The translations under genes and the position numbers were made by a program. Positions 1 to 9,331 of a stretch of 64,000 bases of DNA are shown piece after piece (the stretch's first letter is position 1; every line of letters begins with the position of its first letter). The notes below the pieces were generated by a model. That model was given only the letters and a program-made list of their open reading frames with translations, was not told where the DNA came from and ran no database searches. Location of the stretch: positions 25,339 to 89,338 of the forward strand of contig NZ_JANUEM010000017.1 in NCBI RefSeq assembly GCF_024809855.1, in the 5' to 3' direction. The stretch comes from Rheinheimera pacifica (GTDB lineage Bacteria > Pseudomonadota > Gammaproteobacteria > Enterobacterales > Alteromonadaceae).

Positions 1-9
1 TAAGTAATA

Positions 10-1794
10 TCAGGCACGCTGTTTATGCTGCAGGTATTCCGGAGAAAAATTGAAATACACTCCGGTACCGCCCTGGCTACGCCGCCGAATGTCTATTGTC
101 CCGCCCAGGTGTTTACTACGCTCCTGCATAATCGCCAAACCGTAGTGATTCAGTTTTTCAGCCGATTGCGGGATGCCAACACCGTTATCTTCTATTGCCA
201 GCACTATCGACTCGCCTTTATGCTGCTGCAAACTGATTACAATCTCGCTACCGGCACTATGGTGCACCGCATTCTGGCTGGCCTCGCGAATAATTTGCAG
301 CAGGTGAATTTCTTCATGTGGTGCCAGCGGAATATTAGTTAACTGATAATCCAGCTTTATCTGCATGCCGGATTGTTCGCTGAGCTGTTTCACCGAGGCT
401 TGCAGCGCACTGTGCAGACCAGCGCCATCCACTTTAAGCCGGAAGGTAGTCAGCAGTTCACGCAGTTGACGATAAGCCGCATCCAGGCCCTGTTTCAATT
501 CAGCCGATACATCGGCAATGGTGTCTTTATCGTCTTTTTGTGTGGCTTTATTTAACCGGGTAACCTGAATTTTTAAGTAAGACAGCGCCTGCGCTAAAGA
601 ATCGTGTAACTCACGGGCAATCACAGTGCGTTCCTGCATCAGAGCCAGACGCCTGACCTGCTCTTCCTCTGACTTTAAACTCAGTGCCAGTGCCAACTGA
701 TCGGCCACCGAAGCCAACAATTTTTGCTGCCAGCGATCAAGTTGTCCTTCTGTGATACGCGCCACCAATACGCCATATTTCTTTCTGTCACGGTGCAGCA
801 AATAGTTGTAGCTATTGCTGTTGCAACCCGACAACTGCGGCAAGCTGAGGCAATCACCGCAATTTTCCTGCGCACAAGGGGCGTCACTGCCATCTTCCGT
901 CAACACTTGCATATAGGGTTTGTCACCCTCTTCAGTAAACAGACACAACTCCAGATCGTCTACTTTCACCACCGTTTTTAACTCAGCAACTATCTGACTA
1001 AAGTCAACATACTCGGGTGCGTGCTCACTAATACGCTGAGCCGTATTATATAAAAAGCGCAACGTGGTATTAGTATGCTGCAGCGCTTCGGTTTGCTCTT
1101 CCACCCGCTTTTCCAAATTACCGTACATATAAGCGATGGAGTCACTCATTTTATTAAAGCTATGCGCTAGCGCCCCAAGCTCATCATTATTTGCGACATT
1201 TACCCGGTGAGTAAAATCCCCCATTGCCACCTGCCGGGCACCTTTCGTTAAATCTTCAAGTGGCTGCTGCACCATTACTTTTAACCAGTAGATCACAATG
1301 GCAGACAACAACACTGTTGCCAGTAAAGCCACCAACTGCAGGGTGCGAAAACTGCGGACTTTATATTCAGCATCTTGCTGAATGTAAAACACCAGGTCTT
1401 CCAGCAGCTGAATTTGTTGCTGTAACTGCCTTTCCAGTTGCGGCATATCTAACGGCTTCTGTTGCAACAACGGCGCAATTAGCTGCCAGTGCTGCTGCGC
1501 GGCATCGAACTGCTGCACTATCTTGTCATTATGCCAAAACCGTTTAAACACAGGGTGCTGCCAACTGCGACTAAATTGCTCGCCAGCTTGTTCCAGCTTC
1601 ACTTCATCTTGTTGCAAGGTTAACCAGGCCAAACGGTAACTTTGCATCCGCAGCGATCCGGCGACATTTACAGCATAGGCGTCACTGTCGGTTTTATCCG
1701 ATAACCAATACGACGCCAGCATGGTGCCTATCGCCAGCGTAACTATACAGGCCAGCGCAATATTAATTCGGGTAACAATGGAAAACTGTCGCAT
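10..1794 (-). CDS. narX: Nitrate/nitrite sensor histidine kinase NarX
   Basis: Inner-membrane sensor kinase for nitrate/nitrite that would phosphorylate a NarL-type regulator. The 594-residue protein has a TM near 10-30 and a periplasmic P-box (GSLRMQSYR, about 46-54). A second TM is followed by HAMP, a central cysteine cluster (CAQENCGDC then C) as in NarX, an HisKA_3 helix with phospho-acceptor His in RELHDS (about H397), and a HATPase domain with DNGVGIP. I chose the ATG at 1794 because GGAG precedes it and the P-box spacing fits E. coli NarX; an upstream in-frame start would add 16 residues. It is divergent from narG. narL is not in the window and may lie beyond position 1. The family is clear; the ligand is inferred from context. 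Confidence 0.93.
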   Translation of the reverse strand: MRQFSIVTRINIALACIVTLAIGTMLASYWLSDKTDSDAYAVNVAGSLRMQSYRLAWLTLQQDEVKLEQAGEQFSRSWQHPVFKRFWHNDKIVQQFDAAQQHWQLIAPLLQQKPLDMPQLERQLQQQIQLLEDLVFYIQQDAEYKVRSFRTLQLVALLATVLLSAIVIYWLKVMVQQPLEDLTKGARQVAMGDFTHRVNVANNDELGALAHSFNKMSDSIAYMYGNLEKRVEEQTEALQHTNTTLRFLYNTAQRISEHAPEYVDFSQIVAELKTVVKVDDLELCLFTEEGDKPYMQVLTEDGSDAPCAQENCGDCLSLPQLSGCNSNSYNYLLHRDRKKYGVLVARITEGQLDRWQQKLLASVADQLALALSLKSEEEQVRRLALMQERTVIARELHDSLAQALSYLKIQVTRLNKATQKDDKDTIADVSAELKQGLDAAYRQLRELLTTFRLKVDGAGLHSALQASVKQLSEQSGMQIKLDYQLTNIPLAPHEEIHLLQIIREASQNAVHHSAGSEIVISLQQHKGESIVLAIEDNGVGIPQSAEKLNHYGLAIMQERSKHLGGTIDIRRRSQGGTGVYFNFSPEYLQHKQRA

Positions 1795-1882
1795 AACTGC
1801 TCCGCTTAGTTTACTGCCTACAGCATACCTGCTAATTGCCACTCGTGCTGGTTTGTCGTTAAAACCAGCGGCACAATTGAGC

Positions 1883-1889
1883 TACCCCT
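1883..1889 (+). promoter_or_regulatory. NarL-type heptamer
   Basis: TACCCCT matches the TACYYMT NarL consensus at 7/7. It lies in the narX-narG divergent region, about 155 bp upstream of the FNR box. Binding is inferred. Confidence 0.5.
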
Positions 1890-1932
1890 TTTTCCCTGCT
1901 GGGTTAGCCGCAACAGCCAACACCACGCAATA

Positions 1933-1939
1933 AGGGGTA
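1933..1939 (-). promoter_or_regulatory. NarL-type heptamer, opposite orientation
   Basis: AGGGGTA is the reverse complement of TACCCCT and fits TACYYMT at 7/7. It faces the heptamer at 1883 across 43 bp, the kind of distributed heptamer arrangement known upstream of narG in enterics. Binding is inferred. Confidence 0.5.
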
Positions 1940-1970
1940 ACTGCCAGCGTATTATCAAGCATAACAACGC

Positions 1971-1995
1971 TACCCACACTACCACCTTGTGGGTA
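1971..1995. promoter_or_regulatory. Inverted repeat in the narX-narG control region
   Basis: TACCCACA and TGTGGGTA form a perfect 8-bp inverted repeat around a 9-bp centre. Each arm contains TACCCAC, 6/7 to the NarL heptamer. It lies about 40 bp upstream of the FNR box, a plausible NarL position for activating narG or repressing narX. Confidence 0.45.
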
Positions 1996-2033
1996 TTTTC
2001 TTTTTTTATCATGTATTTAGCTCTATGGCTGCC

Positions 2034-2047
2034 TTGATCCAAATCAA
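2034..2047 (+). promoter_or_regulatory. FNR box of the narGHJI promoter
   Basis: TTGATCCAAATCAA is a perfect TTGAT-N4-ATCAA FNR site. A -10-like TATAGT at 2069-2074 puts the start near 2081, so the box is centred near -41, the class II activator position. narG begins at 2131. Confidence 0.85.
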
Positions 2048-2130
2048 GCATCATCCCCTTGTTGTTTCTATAGTGTGCATACCAGAAAAGCAAAATGTCT
2101 GTTCATGCAGGACAAGACCAGGAGTAAACC

Positions 2131-5100
2131 ATGAGTCACCTACTCGACAAACTGCGGTTTTTTAAAACCCGCAAAGCCCCGTTCGCCGACGGCCACGGTG
2201 TCACAACTAACGAAGACAGAACCTGGGAACAGGGTTACCGGCAGCGCTGGCAGCACGATAAAATTGTGCGCTCAACCCACGGCGTAAACTGTACCGGCTC
2301 TTGTAGCTGGAAAATTTATGTTAAAGACGGTCTGGTGACCTGGGAAACCCAGCAAACCGATTATCCGCGTACCCGGCCAGATTTGCCGAACCATGAACCG
2401 CGCGGCTGCCCGCGTGGCGCCAGCTATTCCTGGTATATCTACAGTGCCAACCGCTTAAAGTATCCCAAGGTACGCCAGCAATTAATGAAACTGTGGCGCG
2501 AAGCCAAGGCTGCACATAAAGACCCTGTTAAAGCCTGGGAATCTATTGTCAGCGATCCGGTAAAAGCGAAAAGCTACAAAGAGCGCCGCGGTTTAGGTGG
2601 CTTTATCCGCGCCAGTTGGGATGAAGTGAACGAGCTGATTGCCGCTTCAAACGTCTACACCACCAAAACTTACGGCCCGGACCGGGTTACCGGCTTCTCG
2701 CCCATTCCGGCGATGTCGATGGTGTCTTACGCTGCAGGCGCGCGTTATTTGTCGTTAATTGGCGGTAACTGTTTAAGCTTCTATGACTGGTACTGCGATT
2801 TACCGCCGGCATCACCGCAAGTTTGGGGCGAGCAAACCGACGTACCCGAATCAGCCGACTGGTATAACTCTAATTACATTATTGTGTGGGGCTCTAATGT
2901 ACCGCAAACCCGCACGCCGGATGCACACTTTTTAACCGAAGTACGCTACAAAGGCACCAAAACCTGTGTTATTACCTCAGATTATTCAGAAGCGTCCAAG
3001 TTTGGTGATACCTGGTTAGCCCCACGTCAGGGTACCGATGCTGCGCTGGCTATGGCATTTGGCCATGTTATTTTAAAAGAATTCCATGTTGATAACCCAA
3101 GCGCGTATTTTACTGACTATGTAAAACGCACCACCGATATGCCAATGCTGGTGATGCTGGAGCAAGGTGACAAGCATCTGAGCCAGGGCCGTTTTCTGCG
3201 CGCTGCCGATCTAGTGGATAACCTGGGTGAAGACAATAACCCGGACTGGAAAACCATTGCCATTAACAGTGATGGCCGCTTAACCAGCCCCAATGGTGCC
3301 ATTGGATACCGCTGGGGCCAGGCCGGCAAATGGAACCTGGAGCAAAAAGATAAAGACGGCGACATCGACCTGCAGCTGAGCTTAAAAGGTAGCCGTGACG
3401 AGCTGGTCGACGTCGCCTTTCCATATTTTGGTGGCGCGCCGCACGAATATCAGTACTTTCAGCATACGGCGCATAACGAGGTGCAAATCCGCAAAATTCC
3501 GGCCAAACGCGTCGAACTGGCCGATGGCAGCACTGCTTTAGTGGCTACCGTGTTTGACTTGATGTTGGCGCACTATGGTGTCGATAACGGCATTGGTGAT
3601 AACAGCCGCGCCAAGTCTTATGACGACAACGTGCCTTACACCCCGGGCTGGCAGCAGAGTATTACCGGTGTTAACCCGGAAGATGTGATTCGGGTAGCGC
3701 GCGAGTTTGCCCGCAATGCCGATAAAACCCGCGGCCGTTCTATGGTTATTGTCGGTGCTGCGTTAAACCACTGGTACCACATGGACATGAACTACCGCGG
3801 TTTGATCAATATGTTGATGATGTGTGGCTGTATTGGTCAGAGCGGCGGTGGTTGGGCACACTACGTAGGCCAGGAAAAACTGCGGCCACAAACCGGTTGG
3901 ACGCCGCTGGCGTTTGCACTTGACTGGCAGCGGCCACCACGCCATATGAACGGTACCTCGTTCTTTTACAACCATTCCAGCCAGTGGCGTTATGAAAAAC
4001 TGGACATGGCCGAAGTGGTCTCGCCACTGGCCAACAAAGAAAAATGGACAGGCAGCATTATCGACTTTAACAGCCGGGCTGAACGCATGGGTTGGTTGCC
4101 GTCTGCACCACAGTTAGGCACTAACCCACTTAAACTGGCCGCAGCGGCAAAAGCCGCCGGTGTTGAATTAAAAGACTATGTGGTGCAGCAGTTAAAAGAT
4201 CGCAACATAAAGTTTGCCTGCGAGCAGCCGGAGGATCCAAAAAACTTCCCGCGCAATATGTTTGTCTGGCGTTCTAACTTGCTGGGTTCCAGCGGTAAAG
4301 GCCATGAATATATGCTGCGCCATTTCCTTGGCACTAAGCATGGTTTATTGGGCAAAGATCTGGGTGAGTTTGGTGGTAAAAAACCAGAGGATGTGGAATG
4401 GACCGATAAGCCAGCAGAGGGCAAAGTAGATTTATGGGTGACATTGGATTTTCGTATGTCTACCACCTGCCTGTACTCAGATATCGTGCTGCCAACCGCA
4501 ACCTGGTATGAAAAAGACGATATGAATACCTCGGATATGCATCCGTTTATTCACCCGTTAACTGCCGCAATTGACCCGGTTTGGGAAGCACGCAGCGACT
4601 GGGAAATTTTTAAAGGCATTGCCAAAGCATTCTCCAAAGCTGCCGTTGGCCACCTTGGCGTAGAAACCGATGTGGTTACGATACCCATGCACCACGACAC
4701 CCCTGCCGAATTAGCGCAACCTTATGGTGTTAAAGCCTGGTGGAAAGGTGAATGTGACGCCATTCCTGGCGTTACCATGCCGCATATTAATATTGTCGAG
4801 CGTGACTACCCCAATACTTATGCCCGCTTTACCTCAATAGGCCCCTTACTGGAAAAAATGGGTAACGGCGGTAAAGGCATCAGTTGGGATACCAAAGAGG
4901 AAGTTAACTTCCTGAAAAAACTCAACCGCGTTCACACTGCCGAAGGCGCCAACAAAGGCATGGCGAAAATTGACAGCGCCATCGACGCCTGCGAGATGAT
5001 TTTATCTTTAGCACCGGAAACCAATGGCCAGGTTGCCGTTAAAGCCTGGGAAGCCTTGGGTAAAATTACCGGCCGCGACCACACCCATTTAGCGCTGCCC

Positions 5101-5850
5101 AAAGCCGATGAAAAAATCCGTTTTAACGATATTGTTGCGCAGCCGCGCAAGATTATCAGCTCGCCGACCTGGTCTGGCCTGGAAGATGAGCATGTGTCGT
5201 ACAACGCCGGTTATACCAACGTGCATGAGCTGATCCCATGGCGCACCATTACCGGCCGCCAACAATTCTATCAGGACCACGAATGGATGCGCGATTTTGG
5301 CGAACAGCTATGCAGCTACAAGCCACCGATTAACTTAAAAACTGTGCAGCCGGTACTGAATAAAACTCCAAACGGCCATAAAGAGATCGTACTGAACTGG
5401 ATCACGCCGCATCAGAAATGGGGTATTCACAGTACTTACTCTGACAACCTGCTGATGCTAACGCTATCGCGCGGTGGCCCCATTGTCTGGATCAGTGAAA
5501 TTGATGCCGCAGCCGCCGGCATTGAAGATAACGACTGGATCGACATCTTTAACGTTAACGGTGCCATTGCCGCCCGCGCGGTGGTATCTCAGCGGGTGCC
5601 GGAGGGTATGAGCATGATGTACCACGCCCAGGAGCGTATTGTGAATGTGCCCGGCAGCGAGTTAACCGGTACCCGTGGCGGTATCCATAATTCGGTTACC
5701 CGCGCCGTAATGAAGCCCACTCATATGATTGGTGGCTATGCGCAGCAAGCCTATGGCTTTAACTACTACGGCACTGTTGGCTGTAACCGTGACGAGTTTG
5801 TCATCATCCGGAAAATGGGCAAAGTCGACTGGCTAGACAAGGAGGCATAA
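2131..5850 (+). CDS. narG: Respiratory nitrate reductase alpha subunit NarG
   Basis: Catalytic Mo-bisMGD subunit of the membrane-bound, cytoplasm-facing quinol:nitrate oxidoreductase. It has 1239 residues (E. coli about 1247). The FS0 iron-sulfur ligands are H50, C54, C58 (HGVNCTGSC) and C93 (RGCPRG). D223 sits at the position of the Mo-coordinating aspartate. GGAG precedes the ATG. It is first in narGHJI, but the gap to narH is an unusual 158 bp occupied by a palindromic element. The FNR box and NarL heptamers upstream indicate anaerobic, nitrate-responsive expression. Confidence 0.98.
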   Translation: MSHLLDKLRFFKTRKAPFADGHGVTTNEDRTWEQGYRQRWQHDKIVRSTHGVNCTGSCSWKIYVKDGLVTWETQQTDYPRTRPDLPNHEPRGCPRGASYSWYIYSANRLKYPKVRQQLMKLWREAKAAHKDPVKAWESIVSDPVKAKSYKERRGLGGFIRASWDEVNELIAASNVYTTKTYGPDRVTGFSPIPAMSMVSYAAGARYLSLIGGNCLSFYDWYCDLPPASPQVWGEQTDVPESADWYNSNYIIVWGSNVPQTRTPDAHFLTEVRYKGTKTCVITSDYSEASKFGDTWLAPRQGTDAALAMAFGHVILKEFHVDNPSAYFTDYVKRTTDMPMLVMLEQGDKHLSQGRFLRAADLVDNLGEDNNPDWKTIAINSDGRLTSPNGAIGYRWGQAGKWNLEQKDKDGDIDLQLSLKGSRDELVDVAFPYFGGAPHEYQYFQHTAHNEVQIRKIPAKRVELADGSTALVATVFDLMLAHYGVDNGIGDNSRAKSYDDNVPYTPGWQQSITGVNPEDVIRVAREFARNADKTRGRSMVIVGAALNHWYHMDMNYRGLINMLMMCGCIGQSGGGWAHYVGQEKLRPQTGWTPLAFALDWQRPPRHMNGTSFFYNHSSQWRYEKLDMAEVVSPLANKEKWTGSIIDFNSRAERMGWLPSAPQLGTNPLKLAAAAKAAGVELKDYVVQQLKDRNIKFACEQPEDPKNFPRNMFVWRSNLLGSSGKGHEYMLRHFLGTKHGLLGKDLGEFGGKKPEDVEWTDKPAEGKVDLWVTLDFRMSTTCLYSDIVLPTATWYEKDDMNTSDMHPFIHPLTAAIDPVWEARSDWEIFKGIAKAFSKAAVGHLGVETDVVTIPMHHDTPAELAQPYGVKAWWKGECDAIPGVTMPHINIVERDYPNTYARFTSIGPLLEKMGNGGKGISWDTKEEVNFLKKLNRVHTAEGANKGMAKIDSAIDACEMILSLAPETNGQVAVKAWEALGKITGRDHTHLALPKADEKIRFNDIVAQPRKIISSPTWSGLEDEHVSYNAGYTNVHELIPWRTITGRQQFYQDHEWMRDFGEQLCSYKPPINLKTVQPVLNKTPNGHKEIVLNWITPHQKWGIHSTYSDNLLMLTLSRGGPIVWISEIDAAAAGIEDNDWIDIFNVNGAIAARAVVSQRVPEGMSMMYHAQERIVNVPGSELTGTRGGIHNSVTRAVMKPTHMIGGYAQQAYGFNYYGTVGCNRDEFVIIRKMGKVDWLDKEA

Positions 5851-5862
5851 CCACAAAGCGTC

Positions 5863-5962
5863 TTTCACGCCAGCGCGGCGTTAGGCCAGGTCTCAAAATG
5901 CTCATTTACTTGTACGTAAACTGCGCTTTTTCGAACCGGCCCCGCCTTGCTCTGGCGCGAAA
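5863..5962. repeat. Imperfect palindromic element between narG and narH
   Basis: The outer arms TTTCACGCCAGCGC (5863-5876) and GCTCTGGCGCGAAA (5949-5962) are complementary at 12 of 14 positions. Inside, a second pair of short arms (TTTAC and GTAAA around TTGTAC) could form another stem. The element fills most of the 158-bp spacer, with no convincing ORF. It resembles the palindromic intergenic repeats (REP/MITE-like) common in Alteromonadales. No second copy was found in this window, so calling it a repeat is inference. Confidence 0.55.
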
Positions 5963-6008
5963 TCCATCATTGTGAGTTTCGCCCCCTAACAAGATTTGAG
6001 GAATTATT

Positions 6009-7544
6009 ATGAAAGTCAGAGCCCAAATTGGCATGGTGCTGAATTTAGACAAGTGCATAGGCTGCCACACTTGCTCCATCACGTGTAAAAATGTCTGGAC
6101 CTCGCGTGAAGGCGTTGAGTACGCCTGGTTTAATAACGTTGAAACCAAGCCTGGTATTGGTTTTCCGAAAGAGTGGGAAAACCAGCAAAAATGGAACGGT
6201 GGCTGGGTGCGCAACAAAAGCGGCAAGCTGGAACTGAAAATCGGCGGTAAACGCCGCATTCTGGCGAATATTTTCGCCAACCCAGACTTACCGGAAATTG
6301 ATGACTACTACGAGCCGTTCGATTTCGACTACCAGCATTTACACACTGCTGGTGATACCAAGCACCAGCCGGTAGCACGGCCGCGCTCATTGATCAGTGG
6401 TCAGCGGATGGAGAAGATTGACTGGGGCCCGAACTGGGAAGAAATTCTCGGTACCGAGTTTGCCAAACGCAAAATCGATCAAAACTTTAACGAGGTGGTG
6501 CAAAAGGACATTTACGGTCAGTTTGAAAAGACCTTTATGATGTACCTGCCACGTTTGTGCGAGCATTGTTTAAACCCGGCCTGTGTCGCGGCCTGCCCTT
6601 CCGGCGCCATTTATAAGCGCGAAGAAGATGGCATAGTGCTGATTGACCAAGACAAATGCCGCGGCTGGCGCATGTGTGTGTCGGCCTGCCCGTACAAAAA
6701 AATCTATTACAACTGGAAAACCGGTAAATCAGAAAAATGTACCTTTTGCTTCCCGCGTATTGAAGCTGGCCAGCCAACGGTATGCTCTGAAACCTGTGTT
6801 GGCCGTATCCGCTACTTAGGCGTGCTGCTATATGACGCTGACAAAATTGAAGTAGCGGCCAATACGCCGAACGAGAAAGACCTGTATCAGGCGCAGCTGG
6901 ATATCTTCCTTGATCCGAATGATCCGGTAGTGATTGCTGCGGCCAAAGCAGAAGGTATCGGTGATAACTGGATTAAAGCCGCCCAGCGCTCGCCGGTGTA
7001 TATGATGGCGATGGAGTGGAAAGTTGCCCTGCCATTGCACCCGGAGTATCGCACACTGCCGATGGTGTGGTATGTGCCGCCATTGTCACCTATTCAAAGT
7101 GCAGTGCAGGCCGGTCATGTGGGTATGAACGGCGAAATTCCGGATCTGAAATCGCTGCGTATTCCGCTGCGCTATCTGGCCAATATGCTCACCGCCGGTG
7201 ATGAGGCACCGGTAGTACGTGCGCTGGAGCGGATGATCGCGATGCGCGCCTTTAAACGCTCGCAACAGGTCGATGGTGTTGAAGATGCCGAAGTGTTGCA
7301 GCAGGTTGGCTTAACGCCGGTGCAGGTAGAAGAAATGTACCGCTATATGGCGTTAGCTAACTATGAAGACAGATTTGTCATTCCCACCAGCCACCGTGCC
7401 TATGCCGAAAATGCTTACGACCTGAAATCCAGTTGTGGTTTCAGTTTTGGTAACGGCTGTGGTGATGGTAATAACGGCGTAAATCTGTTTGGCACTAAAG
7501 CCAAAGGTGTACGTCAGGTTATTCCGGTAGAGATTCAGGAGTAA
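6009..7544 (+). CDS. narH: Respiratory nitrate reductase beta subunit NarH
   Basis: Electron-transfer subunit carrying one [3Fe-4S] and three [4Fe-4S] clusters, linking heme subunit NarI to NarG. It has 511 residues. Visible ligands are CIGCHTCSITC beginning at C16, CEHCLNPACVAACP in the middle, CRGWRMCVSACP where Trp replaces the Cys that would complete a [4Fe-4S] site (the usual NarH [3Fe-4S] signature), and CTFCFPR. A TTGAGGAATT ribosome site precedes the ATG. The unusually long upstream spacer means its translation is not coupled to narG. Confidence 0.98.
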   Translation: MKVRAQIGMVLNLDKCIGCHTCSITCKNVWTSREGVEYAWFNNVETKPGIGFPKEWENQQKWNGGWVRNKSGKLELKIGGKRRILANIFANPDLPEIDDYYEPFDFDYQHLHTAGDTKHQPVARPRSLISGQRMEKIDWGPNWEEILGTEFAKRKIDQNFNEVVQKDIYGQFEKTFMMYLPRLCEHCLNPACVAACPSGAIYKREEDGIVLIDQDKCRGWRMCVSACPYKKIYYNWKTGKSEKCTFCFPRIEAGQPTVCSETCVGRIRYLGVLLYDADKIEVAANTPNEKDLYQAQLDIFLDPNDPVVIAAAKAEGIGDNWIKAAQRSPVYMMAMEWKVALPLHPEYRTLPMVWYVPPLSPIQSAVQAGHVGMNGEIPDLKSLRIPLRYLANMLTAGDEAPVVRALERMIAMRAFKRSQQVDGVEDAEVLQQVGLTPVQVEEMYRYMALANYEDRFVIPTSHRAYAENAYDLKSSCGFSFGNGCGDGNNGVNLFGTKAKGVRQVIPVEIQE

Positions 7545-7549
7545 GTCCA

Positions 7550-8320
7550 ATGACCATAAAAAACATGCCCATACTACAACTACTATCTTTGCTGCTGGAT
7601 TACCCAAAGCAGCCGCTGATAGACGCTAAAACCGAATTGCTGGCGATAGTGGCCGAAACTGCTATAGCGGAACCGCTTAAGCAAAGCCTGAGCGCGTTTA
7701 TCAACAGCCGCACCAACGGCGAGCTGATGGACTGGCAGTCTGAATACGACAGCCTGTTTGAACGCGGCCGCTCGTTGTCTCTGCTGATTTTTGAGCATAT
7801 TCACGGCGAGTCACGCGATCGTGGCCAGGCCATGGTGAACCTACTGGCGCAATATCGCGAAGCCGGGCTGGATATTGGTGTAAAAGAGCTGCCGGATTAT
7901 CTGCCGCTTTACCTGGAGTTTTTATCCACTCAGGGTGAGCAAAACGCGCAAATCGGCCTGGAGGAAATTGCGCCGGTGTTGGCGGTACTACTGTGCCGCC
8001 TTGAACAGCGCGAGTCTGACTACGCCTGCATTTTTGCCACTCTGGTAGTGCTGTCTGCCGCTGAAGTCGATTTAGCTGACATAAAACAGCAGATCGCCGG
8101 CGAAAAGCGCGACGATACGCCCAAAGAGCTGGACAAGGTATGGGAGGAAGAGATGGTCAGCTTTATCGGCAACGAGCAAACCAGCTCTGCCTGCGGTACA
8201 GGTAACAAACCTACCGACGGTCAGCGCCGCGATCAGTTTATTCCGCTAAGCACTGAGCTGCTTGGCAGCGCTGAAGCAGGTGAACAACTTTATAAAGCAG
8301 CCGCCGCTAAGCGCGCTTAA
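7550..8320 (+). CDS. narJ: Nitrate reductase maturation chaperone NarJ
   Basis: Cytoplasmic TorD/DmsD-family chaperone that holds apo-NarGH for Mo-cofactor insertion and membrane docking; not part of the final enzyme. It has 256 residues, slightly long because of a variable C-terminal tail after about residue 200. Helical core motifs such as YLPLYLEFLS are present. It starts 5 bp after narH behind GGAG and ends 12 bp before narI, so it is clearly in the operon. Confidence 0.95.
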   Translation: MTIKNMPILQLLSLLLDYPKQPLIDAKTELLAIVAETAIAEPLKQSLSAFINSRTNGELMDWQSEYDSLFERGRSLSLLIFEHIHGESRDRGQAMVNLLAQYREAGLDIGVKELPDYLPLYLEFLSTQGEQNAQIGLEEIAPVLAVLLCRLEQRESDYACIFATLVVLSAAEVDLADIKQQIAGEKRDDTPKELDKVWEEEMVSFIGNEQTSSACGTGNKPTDGQRRDQFIPLSTELLGSAEAGEQLYKAAAAKRA

Positions 8321-8332
8321 AGGAGCATTAAC

Positions 8333-9022
8333 ATGGCACACTTAAACCTGTTTGCCTTTGGTATTTATCCGTACATTGCCATCGCCATTATGGTGATTGG
8401 CAGTTGGATCCGCTACGACAGAGAACAATACACCTGGAAAACCAGCTCCAGTCAGCTGCTGGAGAAAAAGCAACTGCGCTTGGGTAGCATTCCGTTTCAT
8501 ATCGGTATTCTGGGTATCTTCCTTGGGCATTTCTTTGGCTTGTTAATGCCTAAAGAAATCTGGCATTTGTTTGGTATCACACCGGAAATGAAACAATTGA
8601 TCGCGGTGGGTGCCGGTGGCTTGTTCGGCCTGATTTGCTTCTTTGGCTTAACCGTACTGATTAAACGCCGCTTAACCAATCCACGCATTCGCGCCACCAG
8701 CAATACGATGGATATTGTTATTCTGTTTTTGTTGTATGCGCAGCTGATTTTGGGGTTGCTCAGTATCACGGTGTCGTTGGGCCATATGGACGGTGCCGAG
8801 ATGCTAAAGCTAATGGCCTGGGCGCAAAACACCGTTACCTTTAACAGTGTGGCAGCGGCAGAGGCTATTAGCGGCGTGCACTGGATTTTTAAAATGCACG
8901 TGTTCCTGGGCATGACGCTGTTTGTGGTGTTTCCGTTTAGCCGCCTGGTACACATGCTTAGCGTACCAGTGCAATACATACGCCGCCAGCATCAGATAGT
9001 ACGCCAGCGTTTTGTACGTTAA
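8333..9022 (+). CDS. narI: Respiratory nitrate reductase gamma subunit NarI
   Basis: Membrane diheme cytochrome b that oxidises quinol on the periplasmic side and feeds electrons to NarH. It has 229 residues and five predicted TM helices. Histidines in the positions expected for the two b hemes are in HIGILGIFLGH and HWIFKMHVFLG...RLVHM near the C-terminus. AAAGGAGC precedes the ATG. Confidence 0.97.
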   Translation: MAHLNLFAFGIYPYIAIAIMVIGSWIRYDREQYTWKTSSSQLLEKKQLRLGSIPFHIGILGIFLGHFFGLLMPKEIWHLFGITPEMKQLIAVGAGGLFGLICFFGLTVLIKRRLTNPRIRATSNTMDIVILFLLYAQLILGLLSITVSLGHMDGAEMLKLMAWAQNTVTFNSVAAAEAISGVHWIFKMHVFLGMTLFVVFPFSRLVHMLSVPVQYIRRQHQIVRQRFVR

Positions 9023-9035
9023 AGGACGCGGAAAT

Positions 9036-9151
9036 AACAGACATAGCAAGCGAAAGGTTGGAACCGTGGCAGGTCGGCACAGAGTGTCTGAGTGAGCGCG
9101 CAAGCAGCGAGCGAGTTGCTGTGACGAGCCTGACGGGGATTCCAACCTGAA
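9036..9151. repeat. Long imperfect palindrome downstream of narI
   Basis: AGGTTGGAA, just after narI, is repeated inverted as TTCCAACCT about 80 bp later. Further partial complementarity lies inside (CAGGTCGGCACAG against CTGTGACGAGCCTG), so the whole stretch could fold as a cruciform or RNA stem. There is no T-run and no ORF. It could act as mRNA-stabilising structure or be a mobile palindromic repeat. Confidence 0.45.
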
Positions 9152-9201
9152 GCCAGCGGCTAAACTTTCAGGCTCCGGGAGGCTTTAAGCCGGTGTTGCA
9201 C

Positions 9202-9265
9202 ACAAAGACGCCGTAAATCCATCCGTGGAGGCTCCTCTCCGGCATCCATGCCGGAGACGCTTTGT
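9202..9265. repeat. Palindromic repeat with perfect inner hairpin
   Basis: ACAAAG at the left and CTTTGT at the right bracket an inner hairpin, CTCCGGCAT-CC-ATGCCGGAG at 9237-9256 (9-bp perfect stem). The pattern AAAGACGCCGTAAATCCATCC...CGCTTTGT is the type of dispersed palindromic repeat often seen between genes in gammaproteobacteria. Family membership is from memory, not from a search. Confidence 0.5.
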
Positions 9266-9331
9266 TTAGCAACAACGGCTCGCCTCCTTCAGCAGCCGGG
9301 CAGCAAGCTACAACTAACACAGAGGTTCAAA

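Noticed and set aside
5906..6280. Minus-strand 124-codon frame across the narG-narH spacer
   Set aside because: Most of it is antisense to the conserved start of narH, and the rest is the palindromic element; no ribosome site.
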